Positions 43,190 through 53,471 of a stretch of DNA of 64,000 nt are shown piece by piece. The notes under the pieces were generated by a model that searched no databases, had not been told where the DNA came from, and was given only the letters and a program-made list of their open reading frames with translations. The stretch is taken from positions 24,318,050 to 24,382,049 of the forward strand of contig CM037869.1 in the NCBI GenBank assembly GCA_021292105.1, given 5' to 3'. Source of the stretch: Anadara kagoshimensis. Lineage: Eukaryota > Mollusca > Bivalvia > Arcoida > Arcidae. The position numbers and the translations under genes were made by a program. How positions within the stretch are numbered: position 1 is the first letter of the stretch; each line of letters begins with the position of its first letter.

Positions 43190-44132
43190 AACCAGCCTGT
43201 CTAAGAGCACTAACACAGTATATCCCGTGAATTCGCATATCGTTAGCATATTGGGGTAGGGGAAGAATAAATCGTGGGTAATGGGTTAATGTGACGATTT
43301 TGTTACACATTATACTTGCACAATAAAGCACACACATCAGGGATTCTAAATAAAATAGTATATTGATAATCAGGCTTTTTTTGAATGCGCTACAAGACTT
43401 TAACGAATAAAGATTAAGTAAAAACGCAAAACTCGGTTGTTTAAAATTGGCCACAAAATTGAGATTGAATGCTTAACAAGAAGTTTTTAGTTAGAGGTCT
43501 TCAATGTTGTCACCCAAGTATTAAAGCTTACACGGTATAACAATCAGTATGGCAACTAATAGCAAAATTTGTAGTAAAGATCGATTTTTTGAGAAATTTG
43601 CAATTTTTGGGGTAGGGGAAAGTTTTTCCACTGTGGGTGCCGCAATTTCCTACCAAATGATATGCAGCTACTTTTATTGAATGCAAAACACATTAGGCTG
43701 TGACAATATGGTAAAACATTTCACTTAAATGCTTTTATTATTTTTTTATAAGACATAAAAGAGGGCAAAATATTAAAAACGCAAAATTTTTGGTCTATTT
43801 TTTTCCTAAAATAGTTATTTTAAAAAAAAATCTGAAATGTATCAAGAAGTTTTTAACTTAAATGTCAACAATGATCATAATTCTTGATAACCGCATCAGT
43901 AATAAGACATTTTAAGGCCATATCGCGTCCATAATGCAGAATTATCAAATTACCGAAAAACCGGCTGAAAAATGCGATTCTAGTGTAAAAACTCGCGTCT
44001 GAAAAAAAATCGGAAACGAGTTCATTCACAAGACGCCCAAATTCGAAAACTACAGACATTTTTCTATCAGAAACAACCTTCAAAGCTTTTGGCCATTGAC
44101 ACATATTTCAAACCCCACTAGCTCTTGGGCTA
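43190..44132 (-). repeat. Right long terminal inverted repeat of the transposon
   Basis: Inverse of 37085-38028, ending cttgggcta|tac. Confidence 0.95.
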
Positions 44133-44135
44133 TAC

Positions 44136-44860
44136 ATATACATGTAGTAAAACTGTCAGAATTGAAATATTTATACAAAATTAAATCTCAAGTGAAAGCC
44201 ACGATTAATATGGATTACATTTGAGATTTATCTTAAGAGAACTAACATGTGTATATAAAAATCAAGACATATCTATGTCAAGCTTTTTGTTTGAGGATAT
44301 ATTAATTACACTTGGATTTTCATTTGAAATAAATAAACCAGAATTCATGAGATTATAAAGTTGTGAACAATTCTGACATCCATTTGTATAAGATCTTGTG
44401 TTATGTCCATGAAATTACGAGTATCAGTAATTTATCGGCATATTTTAAGTTGTTGAAAAGTTTGTTCTTTCACTCGTTAGAATCTAAAGTTTTTATCTTT
44501 ATATATTATATAAAATTATAATGTGCAATAAGTGAAATATTTTTTTAATTTTATTTGCCCATTTAAGTGTAATATTTGAAATCCCAAGACAAAGACCATT
44601 TTAATTTTCAAATGAATATATGTATATGGAATATATAAAATTGTGTTTGATGATGTCGGAGAAATAAATTGGTTTATGAATTACTGTTGTTGTACGGATT
44701 TTACAAAAAAACAAAGAAGTCAAAATATAATCCATAGCTGAAAATGACCTTCTTTAACCTTAATTCTGTCCTCGCCAGAAGGTGCTATCTTTCTATTTTT
44801 GCCTGTCCTTCGCTGCTGTTTTTGCTGTGTTCCAGCTGGTCCATCCTGTAGCGTTTCTTT
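44136..44860. other. Intergenic, no gene seen
   Basis: AT-rich. No exon, tRNA or recognised repeat. Confidence 0.55.
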
Positions 44861-44870
44861 CCTGAAAATG

Positions 44871-44994
44871 ACAGCTGTTGAAAATAATCAGGTTCATTAA
44901 GACAGCTGTTGAAAATGATCAGGTTCATTCAGACAACTGTTGAAAATGATCAGGTTCATTCAGACAACTGTTGAAAATGATCAGGTTCATTTTA
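44871..44994. repeat. 31-bp tandem repeat, four units
   Basis: acagctgttgaaaatgatca ggttcattca-type units start at 44871, 44902, 44933 and 44964. Each starts with an acagctgtt or acaactgtt E-box-like motif. Confidence 0.93.
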
Positions 44995-45004
44995 CAATGT
45001 ATTT

Positions 45005-45272
45005 TTTCAAAGAAAGAGGAGGATACTAAATTTGAGTTTTCATCCTTCCTGTCCAAAAGTTTTGTCTGTGCAACTTGTCAAAAATTACAAAGCACTGTTT
45101 CATGAAACTTGGTGCAAATCATCAACATTGTTAGGAGATGTGCATATCTTTAACCTAAGTTGGTTTTCTGGTTTCCCTTATTTTCCTGCGAGTTATTGCC
45201 CTTTGAACATAAGTGCAAATCACAAAAAAAGAACATGCTGGCGGGGGATCTTAATTCACTGAATTTACTTGT
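45005..45272. repeat. Dispersed repeat, copy 2
   Basis: Matches 27100-27365 (aaatttgagttttcatcctt ... taattcactgaatttacttg). About 75-80% alike by eye. Confidence 0.75.
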
Positions 45273-45279
45273 TCTTTTT

Positions 45280-45830
45280 CATTTACATGTATAACAACCA
45301 TTATTTCTTGAATTTGTTTCTTCTGATAGTTGCTGAAATGCTCTATGAATTTTCCAAGGCTCAAAATATTTCAAAAAATGTCTTTTACACACTTCCTTGA
45401 ACTGATCACATCAATATATAATCATTTCTCTTTAAAACTCATAGATTGTATTGAATGATTGCGGATGGAAATTTTGTTAAGATTTTGTGTCAAATTTAAA
45501 AAGAAAATCCTGATGAGATTATTCTTTTGTTTCCCCGTGTTTATTTTGTTTATTTTTTTGTAGTATATATATACATAATAATGTACTAGATATTTGTTTT
45601 ATTTTTATATTTACAATATCTTGCTTCAGAATTGTTGAGATTAAATAATCATTTTAAATGGCAAACTCAAGTTATAGTTTTTCCAACTGTTTGAAAATGT
45701 TACAATTGCACACCAATATAACAAGCGATCATCAGACCTTTAGTCTGGAACTAGTGCAAGTTAAGTACTGTCCTGTTCTCTACATACATAAAAGCTCATG
45801 GCACTTGTTTCCCCAAGAGTGAAGTGAAAT
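45280..45830. other. Intergenic, no gene seen
   Basis: Very AT-rich, without coding signal or recognised repeat. Confidence 0.55.
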
Positions 45831-45834
45831 GATC

Positions 45835-46010
45835 TTTTACACCACAGTCAAGATTGTTTCGTTTGTATCCAGACAGTTAAAGAAGGTGAAGAAAACTGGA
45901 GACCCTGTAGAAAACTCAACCTTCAGCAAGTGAACTGATAAACTTTTTCACTCTAATTTTAAAGCGATTTGTGAGTTTGTTCAAAGATTTTGATCTGCTT
46001 TGTGATAGAT
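45835..46010 (-). mobile_element. tRNA-headed SINE (second family), - strand, partial
   Basis: gatcttttacaccacagtca, then gaaaactggagaccctgtag and actgataaactttttcactc match the second SINE family. A first-family head (ttataccaactgagctactg) follows at about 46060-46112. Confidence 0.65.
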
Positions 46011-46117
46011 AACTCAACAGATTTCTATGCATCTGGAACTCTGCAATCCTTATTAGGTTCGAACCATTTATGGAGCAAGCATTATACCAACTGAGCTACT
46101 GCAGTGGTACATTTCAC

Positions 46118-46492
46118 ATATTAAGGAGGTCAGTTCTAGTATAGTGGATCCAGGGTCTCTCACCGCTGTGAGTTCGAGTCCCGCTCGGACCACATGTGGG
46201 AAAGTGAATTTTCCTTGCCGTTGACTTTACTGATTCACCTGGTATCAGTATAATGGACTGGGGGAGTGGTACGCTTGTCTGCGGCGTACTGACTCTGTGA
46301 GCTAGCACGGTAAAGTCGCCCTGAGTGCGCGCTAGTACAAGGCAGACCATACAACACACTCGCACTTCACATGCATACACAAAATTGTTCATAGATTAAT
46401 CCATAGAGATTAATTAAATAGTTCTCGTCGCGAATAGCTGAAAAATTGCTGATGCGACGTTAAGCAACATTCAACCAACCAACAACCAACTC
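46118..46492 (+). mobile_element. tRNA-like short repeat (fourth family)
   Basis: Begins agttctagtatagtggatcc ... gtgagttcgagtcccgctcgg (B-box-like), has a unique GC-richer body (gggggagtggtacgcttgtc) and ends gatgcgacgttaagcaacat then a caac-rich tail. Built like a Pol III SINE. Confidence 0.7.
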
Positions 46493-46494
46493 TA

Positions 46495-46670
46495 GTATAG
46501 TGGAGGAATCTGGAGTAACAGGAGTAAACAACTGGCCTTAAGCAAGAAAACTGACAAACTTTCTCACACTAGAATCTGTACCGAGTGGGATTTTCGACCT
46601 AGGCAGTGAGAGGCATTGTGATTTCTAAACTGGTGTTTTAGAACAATTAGCAACCAAGGAGCTGAGTTGA
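46495..46670 (-). mobile_element. tRNA-headed SINE (second family), - strand
   Basis: gtggaggaatctggagtaac, then gtaccgagtgggattttcga (inverse B box) and tttagaacaattagcaacca. Same layout as 12446-12712. Confidence 0.65.
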
Positions 46671-46683
46671 GTAATGATATTTA

Positions 46684-47001
46684 ATATTCAAGTCAAGAAT
46701 ATTTCACTTATATCAAGATGTCACAGGCTATAGGCGGAGGTGCAGAACTTTTGCCTGTGCGTTTCTGCTGATGGCATTATACAGCAAGGTTCTTTAGCGT
46801 GCCAAGCCACCGTGACACGGGACTTCATTTATTTTAAATTCCCATCCAAAAGAACCATGACTTTCATTTCATAATGTTGAGTGTCTGGCAAAAGAACAAT
46901 TACAACCCACTTTCAAGTTTTGGGTAAGACTCGGTCAGGGTTCAAACCCACGGCCTCCTACTTAAAGAGCAAGCACTCTACCATCTGAGCTACCACAGTA
47001 C
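46684..47001 (-). mobile_element. tRNA-headed SINE (first family), - strand, full-length
   Basis: Tail tcaagtcaagaatatttcac, body gcgtgccaagccaccgtgac, inverse B box cagggttcaaacccacggcc, inverse A box ctaccatctgagctaccaca. Complete from tail to head. Confidence 0.9.
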
Positions 47002-47208
47002 TTGGCAACCTAGGCCAGCAAGGTAGGCAACAAAAATCCAATGCCATATCTTGTACATAAACTGCAGATTAACACAAACAATCAAGGACAAGAAAAGCTA
47101 TTTGAACTTAATGTTTTATTTCAATTCTAATCAAAGGATTTAAAATCCATAACTTACATAATAATATAGACATCATTAAATATAAATAAAACATAATGTA
47201 AACAAATT

Positions 47209-47460
47209 TTTGTACAGGCAAACAATATTGACCTGTCCGCTTGAACTTTGATTTAATTATGTATTATGGATGAGCACATTTTTTTGATAGGGATCAGGAG
47301 TGTTAATTTTACATACAAAATATGAAAACTTATCACATTCCTTGTGTATATATTACAATTAACTATGAATGCTAACACATATATTAGGCAGATCCTGCTA
47401 TATGAATATTCTTAATCAAAGGTCAAGCAGATAGGTCAATGTTGTTTGCCTATAACTTAA
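47209..47460. mobile_element. MITE related to the intron 2 foldback element
   Basis: Left end ggcaaacaatattgacctgtccgc and right end ggtcaagcagataggtcaatg then ttgtttgcc are inverted and match 7466-7819. Confidence 0.75.
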
Positions 47461-47569
47461 TTGATGCTAAAACAATGTGATGTTGAGAGGAAATCTTATG
47501 AGGTTGAGTGGAGTAATGGAGTTTAATGCCCCAGTCAAGAATCTTTCACTTGTACATTAACTTTACAAA

Positions 47570-48430
47570 TTTATATTTTCCATAGGTTTACATTATAATC
47601 ATCATGTGATTCATGTCCAATTTTGTTCATACAATTGAAAAATTTAAAGTTTTTCTTGTATTTTAAAAGTGATATCTTAACTTTATGATCTGCATGTATG
47701 TAAAAAGACTTATTTTCTTGATTTTTTCCCCTGAAATTTTGGGAAAAATGAAAAAAATTGGGAAAATTATAGTTTTCAAAAAAAATAAACCCACTATTTT
47801 AGCTGAAGTTTTCAACAATTTTAATTTTGTGAAGATAAAATAGACATGTACACACAATCTGATATTGTGAAGATAATAAAATTTGTAAAAATAGTAAAAA
47901 AATCAATAAAAATTGTAAGAGTAGAAAAGATAATTCATTTATAAAAAAAAGTCTGAAAAGTGAAAAGTTCTGAATTTTGTTGGAATGTCAGCATATGTTG
48001 AATGTTTTTAAATTTTCAAAATAAGTTCAAAATACAGATAAAAGTGTCTGAAAAAATCAAGACACTAATTTTTGTGTAAGAAAAATTCAAAATGAATTAA
48101 GATATTTAGGGAAATATTCAGACAAAATTCAGAATTTTGTTTCATGAGATTGAAAATGTATGGTGTATCGACAATGACAATTCTTTGATTTATTTTTGAA
48201 TAAGTAGTTCACTATAAAATGCAAAAATATATTAATATTTTATTATTTTTTTGATTATTTTTTATATCTTAAATTTATGACAATATTGGAGATTCAATGG
48301 TTTTGGCAGTGATGTTATAAAACATTTTACGGTAAATGGAGATTTTTTTTGCAAAAATAAACTTCTACAAATATTTCATCTTTTCATTAATGCATTTGTA
48401 TGTTTGAATTGTTTACATGTAATCCATCAC
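47570..48430. other. Intergenic, A/T-run-rich, no gene seen
   Basis: Dominated by aaaattt-type runs (47640-48260). No exon recognised. Confidence 0.55.
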
Positions 48431-48589
48431 ACTTGAAGTGACCCTGTGGAACTTTTGGTTGATGACATACACATTTTTATCTCCAAAGATAAGAGGGTGC
48501 ATATTCAGAAACCTGTATCATTTCTTGTTTTCATGGAGATGTTAAGTTTAGTAAGTGACAGAAAAATGTATGCAAAATACACTTTGCCA

Positions 48590-48664
48590 AAAAGTATTTC
48601 AAAACTCATGAACCCACAACCTCCCACTTATGGAGCAAGCACTGTACCAGCTGAGCTACCACAG
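48590..48664 (-). mobile_element. SINE tRNA-like head, - strand
   Basis: catgaacccacaacctccca (inverse B box side) then gtaccagctgagctaccaca (inverse A box). First SINE family, head only. Confidence 0.75.
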
Positions 48665-48695
48665 TAGTGTCACTATAAGTGCCAAGGCATATTGA

Positions 48696-48894
48696 ATGGG
48701 GTTCGCCACCGTACCACGTGATCAATACCTCTTAACGTTTGTGCGGAACATTTTGGAAAACGTCAACGTTACAAATTCCCGGAATAACATTGTTTTTACG
48801 GGAAAGTGTCATAGTGTGCGATTCCATGTCCACTGGAAACAAGCGTTTCACAGACACGTTAGAAGGTATCACACGGTACTGCGGCGAACCCCAT
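48696..48894. mobile_element. 199-bp MITE with inverted ends
   Basis: Ends atggggttcgccaccgtacc and its near-inverse ggtactgcggcgaaccccat. A diverged relative at 51307-51493 shows tctaccagtgtaccacttga ... gtgatacactggtgaaccct. Confidence 0.85.
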
Positions 48895-48959
48895 TTAAAA
48901 ATCTAAACATAAATGAAAACTAGGATTTTCAGAAAATTCAAAAGTAATTGAAGATTCTC

Positions 48960-49130
48960 AGTGGCATACTGAATTCAAAAATATAATATATAAGTATAAT
49001 TTGTAAATGAAAACTTTAGAAGTTGACTTTTATAAAACTCAAAATTGAAGATACTCTAGTGCAGTGGCATGCTCAATTTAAAAATATAATATATATATAT
49101 ATAATCTGTAAATGAAAACTGTAGGAGTTG
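48960..49130. repeat. ~110-bp direct repeat, two copies
   Basis: cagtggcatactgaattcaa then aaatataatatat and tgtaaatgaaaactttagaa recur at about 49065 as cagtggcatgctcaatttaa onward. Confidence 0.75.
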
Positions 49131-49790
49131 ATAAAAAAATAGGTTGCAATTTCCCTGCCTGTTGACAACGCATTCAACATTCACCATACCATGTAATAAA
49201 AAAAATATGAGGATCTTGTTAAATGAGGACATAATGAGATGAGATCAGTGAGGACAATTTGTATTTTACAAAAAAGAAAATAATAATAATAATACACAGT
49301 AATAAAAAAATAATAATCATAATACTTTTGTGATTAATGAGTGAGGGTTTGTGTCTTCTTGCAATAACAACAATATCTTTATTACAAAAGTGGCTACCGG
49401 TACATAAATACACTAAATGGAAAATGAGAAAAGTTTGTTTTGGATTTTACTTTTTCACCTTAAAAAGCAAAACAAATATATTTTGATATGCCCATTTACC
49501 CATACTTTAACTAATGTGCATCCTAACTATACAGAAAATTAGAATATCCTAGATTAAAAATGAACAAAATAATCCCTACCCAATTTAATTTTCCCTTAAT
49601 TCATACAGATACCAAACCCAATCACAAGCTTAGATGCTATAACAAACAGATACTACATATTTAAAATATAATTACACTTCATCCTATTAAAGAAATCTGG
49701 TCATATTACCATGATAACATGCAAGTATCACCCAATCAAATCCATGTCACTACTACATCTGATCATGTAACAAGTAGATATACGCAATCA
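49130..49790. other. Intergenic, no gene seen
   Basis: AT-rich with (aat)n-like runs at 49277-49315. No coding signal. Confidence 0.55.
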
Positions 49791-49795
49791 CATTG

Positions 49796-50050
49796 CATGT
49801 AATAACATACATCCAATCATACCACATGTAAGTACCATCCAATCATATTACATGTAAGTACCATCCAATCATACCACATGTAAGTACCACCTAATCCTAT
49901 TACATGTAAAACATTCAATCATATTACATGTAAGTTCCATCTAATCATATTACATGTAAATGCCATCCAATCATATTACATGTAAGTTCCATCTAATCAT
50001 ATTACATGTAAGTGCCAACGAATCGTATTACATCATACATGCAAGTACAT
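49796..50050. repeat. ~30-bp degenerate tandem repeat
   Basis: About eight units of ccatccaatcatattacatgtaagt-type sequence. Nearly every unit includes the palindrome ttacatgtaa. Confidence 0.9.
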
Positions 50051-51300
50051 TATACATACAACCATATTACATTTAAGCACATCCAAACATAAATTAACAA
50101 ATATATATTATATGCACCAATTAAAATCTTAGGACATTTGTGTTGATTGCATTTCAATCACATGAAAAAAGTTATTTCTGTAACTTGTAATATACCGGTA
50201 AGTTCATTTCATTATGTCATTTATTAGAAATGTTGTACAATTGATTAAAAAGCTAAAATGGGATGCATTGAGACTGGTAAACAAAATTGAAGAAAAGTTC
50301 TTTTTTTGGTAAATTATTCCGCACAAAATTAATGACAATAAAATCTTCTTTTCCAAACCCCCAATTCATGTTGAAATTTATATTCACAAATTTTTTACAT
50401 TTACAAAATCACATAATTTTTATCCCTGTGAATATTAATGATTCTACAAATATTTTTCTTAAATTTCTTAAGTTCAATGACTTGGATGCAAAAATGGAAT
50501 ATTTTATGAAAGCAAACAATAAATAGTAAAATTAATAAAATTTATCAAACAGTTTAAAATATTTTTAAAGAAAAAATGTAAAAAATAAAATATATGTATA
50601 TATAGCACTAAATCATAAAGCTAGAGATTACAATGTTTAAACTTCCAACATTTTCTGTATCAATCTGTATAACATTACAGGTTATTATCGATCATGTAGT
50701 GCAGAAGTCTGTTACATCAGAAAACAGAGGATTAAAAAAACAACATTTTTGAAAAGTGCATTCCAACCAAAAACATTTGGTATCATTTTTAATTACAATG
50801 TACCATGATATAGTACATCCACAATCTGATAACAGAGTGTACAGAGAGTCTCTTTTATTAATATTATGGTAATTTTAACAAATAAATGTAATCATACGGA
50901 GATACGCTACTTACACCTATATGGATTTTTTTAACTCATCTGTGTTTATAAACACTCTTCCATCAGATCTGGGAAGTCTATATCCACTAAGTAACAGAAG
51001 TGATAAAAATCCTCAAATGGCAAGGTTTGTTTCTTTCTAAATACATAAAGGTTTCTGTCTCTAGCAATCTCATTTACACATGATGCCATTCCAAAACCAC
51101 ATACAAAACAATGAGATTCATTCTATAACATTTTGTATACATCACCATCATCCATAAATAACTATACACATTTATATTTATCATAGATTTATATTGCAGT
51201 CATCATGTCAAATTTTATTCATAGAATTAAAATATTGAAATTTTTGAAGAATTTGAAAGAGATATTTTAAATTTATGCAACAAAACTGTTTTTCTTGAAA
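50051..51300. other. Intergenic or intronic on - strand, no firm gene
   Basis: AT-rich. On the - strand 51055-50964 is open and, in one frame, reads LPFEDFYHFCYLVDIDFPDL then a short end and stop, preceded by an acceptor-like atgtatttag. It could be a last exon of the unnamed - strand gene, but the phase does not join; see rejected items. Confidence 0.35.
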
Positions 51301-51306
51301 AAGCAA

Positions 51307-51493
51307 AGGAGTCTACCAGTGTACCACTTGATCAATATTGTTTAACATTTGTGTGAAAATTTTTGGAAAAGGTTGACATTGAAATTTCCTGGAACGTCAT
51401 TTTTTCTGGGAAAACATGAACTTAGTGCTTCCATTTCCAATGAGAATATCAGAAGAAATGTTATGGGGCATCATGTGATACACTGGTGAACCC
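51307..51493. mobile_element. Diverged relative of the 48696 MITE
   Basis: Same internal order (cacttgatcaatattgttta, ttttggaaaaggttgacatt) with weaker inverted ends. Confidence 0.6.
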
Positions 51494-51999
51494 TATTTTC
51501 TTGGAATTTTTTTTTTAATTTTAGAGAAAAATGTGAAAATGTGGGAAAAATATATTTTTCAGGTTAAAAAACAATATTTCAGGGTAAAAACACTATTTCA
51601 GGTGGAAAACACTAAGCTTGAACAGAATGGTCTTTTCACCAATTTAATGCCGTGATGATTTTCAGTCTGTAATGATAGAACCAGTTTAAAACGTGTACAT
51701 TTGTATAATGATTTATGAATGACAGTGTTTATGAGATCCAATACATTTCTGTATTTTAACAAAGGAGATCATCAACAATTTATATGAAAAATATGTCAAA
51801 AAATATTTATAACTTTTAAAGCAAGAAAAATGTACCATTACTTGGTTATCTTGAGACATTCTGGCTATGGGATTCAATAAGATGGGTCTTTGGAAATGAT
51901 GCAAGATTAGTCACAAAAAAGATGAATTATAATTTGTTTCTTGTATTACCTGGAATATGCCTAAATCATGATGCACATTCTAAGTCATTATATATTTCT

Positions 52000-52403
52000 C
52001 TCTCTCTCTCTCTCTCTCTCTTAGTAATTGTACAATATTTTATTATAAGTTATACAGCACTAAAGCTGCATGGATCATTTCTCAACAGGAAAATTCATCA
52101 AAAGATTGTTAAACCCCCCCCTCCTCTCTCTCTCTCTCTCACACACCCACCCACACACACACAGTAACTGTACATTCATTATGAGTTATAGAGCACTAAA
52201 GCTGACTGGATCATTTCTTGCATCAAATCAACAGGAAAATTCATCAAAAGTTTGTTCAACCTCTCTCTCTCTCACACACACACACACACCCACCCACACA
52301 CACACAGTAACTGTACATTCATTATGAGTTATAGAGCACTAAAGCTGGCTGTATCATTTCTTGTGTCAAATCAACAGGAAAATTCATCAAAAGTTTGTTC
52401 AAC

Positions 52404-52438
<35 letters not shown>

Positions 52439-52565
52439 CCACCCACACACACACACACACTGTAACTGTACATTCATTATGAGTTATAGAGCACTAAAGC
52501 TGGCTGTATCATTTCTTGTGTCAAATCAACAGGAAAATTCATCAAGGTCTGTACAAGGTTGCTGG
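52000..52565. repeat. Tandem units carrying (CT)n(CA)n tracts
   Basis: cactaaagctg recurs at 52059, 52194, 52337 and 52492 (spacings 135, 143, 155). Each unit has cagtaactgtacattcatta, a shared ~85-bp part, then ctctct and cacaca tracts. Unit length varies only with the microsatellite length. Apparent open frames across it are repeat artefacts. Confidence 0.93.
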
Positions 52566-52599
52566 TTAGACTTAACAACCTGAAACAGATAATTCAAAA

Positions 52600-53110
52600 A
52601 GACTTTTAAGTCAACAGACATTACTTAAAACAAAACTGTTTACAGATAATCCAATATTGTGCATTGCAGATTTTCATTACAAAAACACAATGTGGTAACA
52701 TTAACAGTTTTCAACATGTCAATAACAGCTAACTATTCAATTTAAGTATCAATGTGTATAAACAGTTTATCTACTGTAAACAGAGAATTTTATTGACAGT
52801 TTTATTTTAGCACTTTCTATCCTTTTTTATGAACAAGAAATCTGTGGGCTAATGCTTGCTTAGTATACCCTGTTTTTTTTTACTTCAACCATTGATCACA
52901 AATGTCAATAAATAAACTAAGTTGGTAAACAGGAAGTAGATGTCTGGCAGATTTGAAATTAGTACTTGTGACATGGGACCTCATATTGAACTCAAAAACA
53001 ACAATTGAAGTACCTGTGTTTAGTAGTTGCTGAGAAAACTGTAAAGTAAGTATGTCCTAATATAATGTGATTGACAGAAATCAAACATTATTAAATAGCA
53101 AATAAGGTTT
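52600..53110. other. Intergenic, no gene seen
   Basis: Plain AT-rich sequence. Confidence 0.55.
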
Positions 53111-53116
53111 TTTTCT

Positions 53117-53283
53117 GAATGGGTTTTACATCCCAGTCCAAATTTTATTCCACTTATACTAGATGTCATCAGCTATATGTGAAATGGTAGAAATTTTGAC
53201 TTTTGCAGTGCATTCAGGGAAATGTGCTGGGAGGGTTCTTTAATATGCCACACCTGCCACGACACAGGACATCAGTTTTTAAG
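53117..53283 (-). mobile_element. tRNA-headed SINE (first family), - strand, 3' part
   Basis: ttacatcccagtccaaattt, gatgtcatcagctatatgtg and aaatgtgctgggagggttct match the SINE tail and body; the head is missing. Confidence 0.75.
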
Positions 53284-53330
53284 CCCTGTTCCTGAAGACA
53301 GAGCAAATAAGGAAAATATTAAACATTATA

Positions 53331-53471
53331 TTACCATTCTCTTTGGTCATCTGTCAGCTGTTTGTTACCATCGACATCAGAATTTAACGTTGCTTTAACG
53401 GCTTTGAAGTTTTCCTCTACACTTTTCTTATAAGGATCCAAAAGTGGACATCCGATACTGTTCATTGATTG
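53331..53471 (-). CDS. Unnamed gene, last exon seen
   Basis: Acceptor tttttattcag. QSMNSIGCPLLDPYKKSVEE then NFKAVKATLNSDVDGNKQLT and DDQREW, stop TAA. The same spot (GAATG|gtaata) is a possible donor, so the stop is not certain. Confidence 0.65.
   Translation of the reverse strand, partial: QSMNSIGCPLLDPYKKSVEENFKAVKATLNSDVDGNKQLTDDQREW

Larger units (their letters stand above)
37085..44132 (+). mobile_element. 7.05-kb Academ-like DNA transposon with ~940-bp inverted repeats
   Basis: Ends tagcccaagagctagtgggg and its inverse are flanked by tac on both sides (37082-37084 and 44133-44135), a 3-bp duplication. The outer 842 bp of the two arms align without an indel (37085-37926 with 44132-43291) and differ at very few bases; a diverged ~100 bp follows inward to about 38028/43190. 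Between the arms lies one coding region (38527-43156) broken into about seven frame segments. By family knowledge Academ elements make 3-4 bp duplications and some carry an XPG-type nuclease; both fit. The name is recall-based. Confidence 0.8.

Noticed and set aside
48446-48923. Two open frames of 73 and 75 residues
   Set aside because: The first overlaps a SINE head and the second fills the 199-bp MITE; no protein-like features.
50964-51060. Possible last exon of the unnamed - strand gene (LPFEDFYHFCYLVDIDFPDL ...)
   Set aside because: Reads like protein and has an acceptor-like atgtatttag, but joining it to the exon ending at 53335 gives a TGA at the junction, and a second frame is equally open. 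Too weak to annotate.
51922-52583. Open frames rich in Leu-Ser and His-Thr
   Set aside because: Translations of CT and CA microsatellites.
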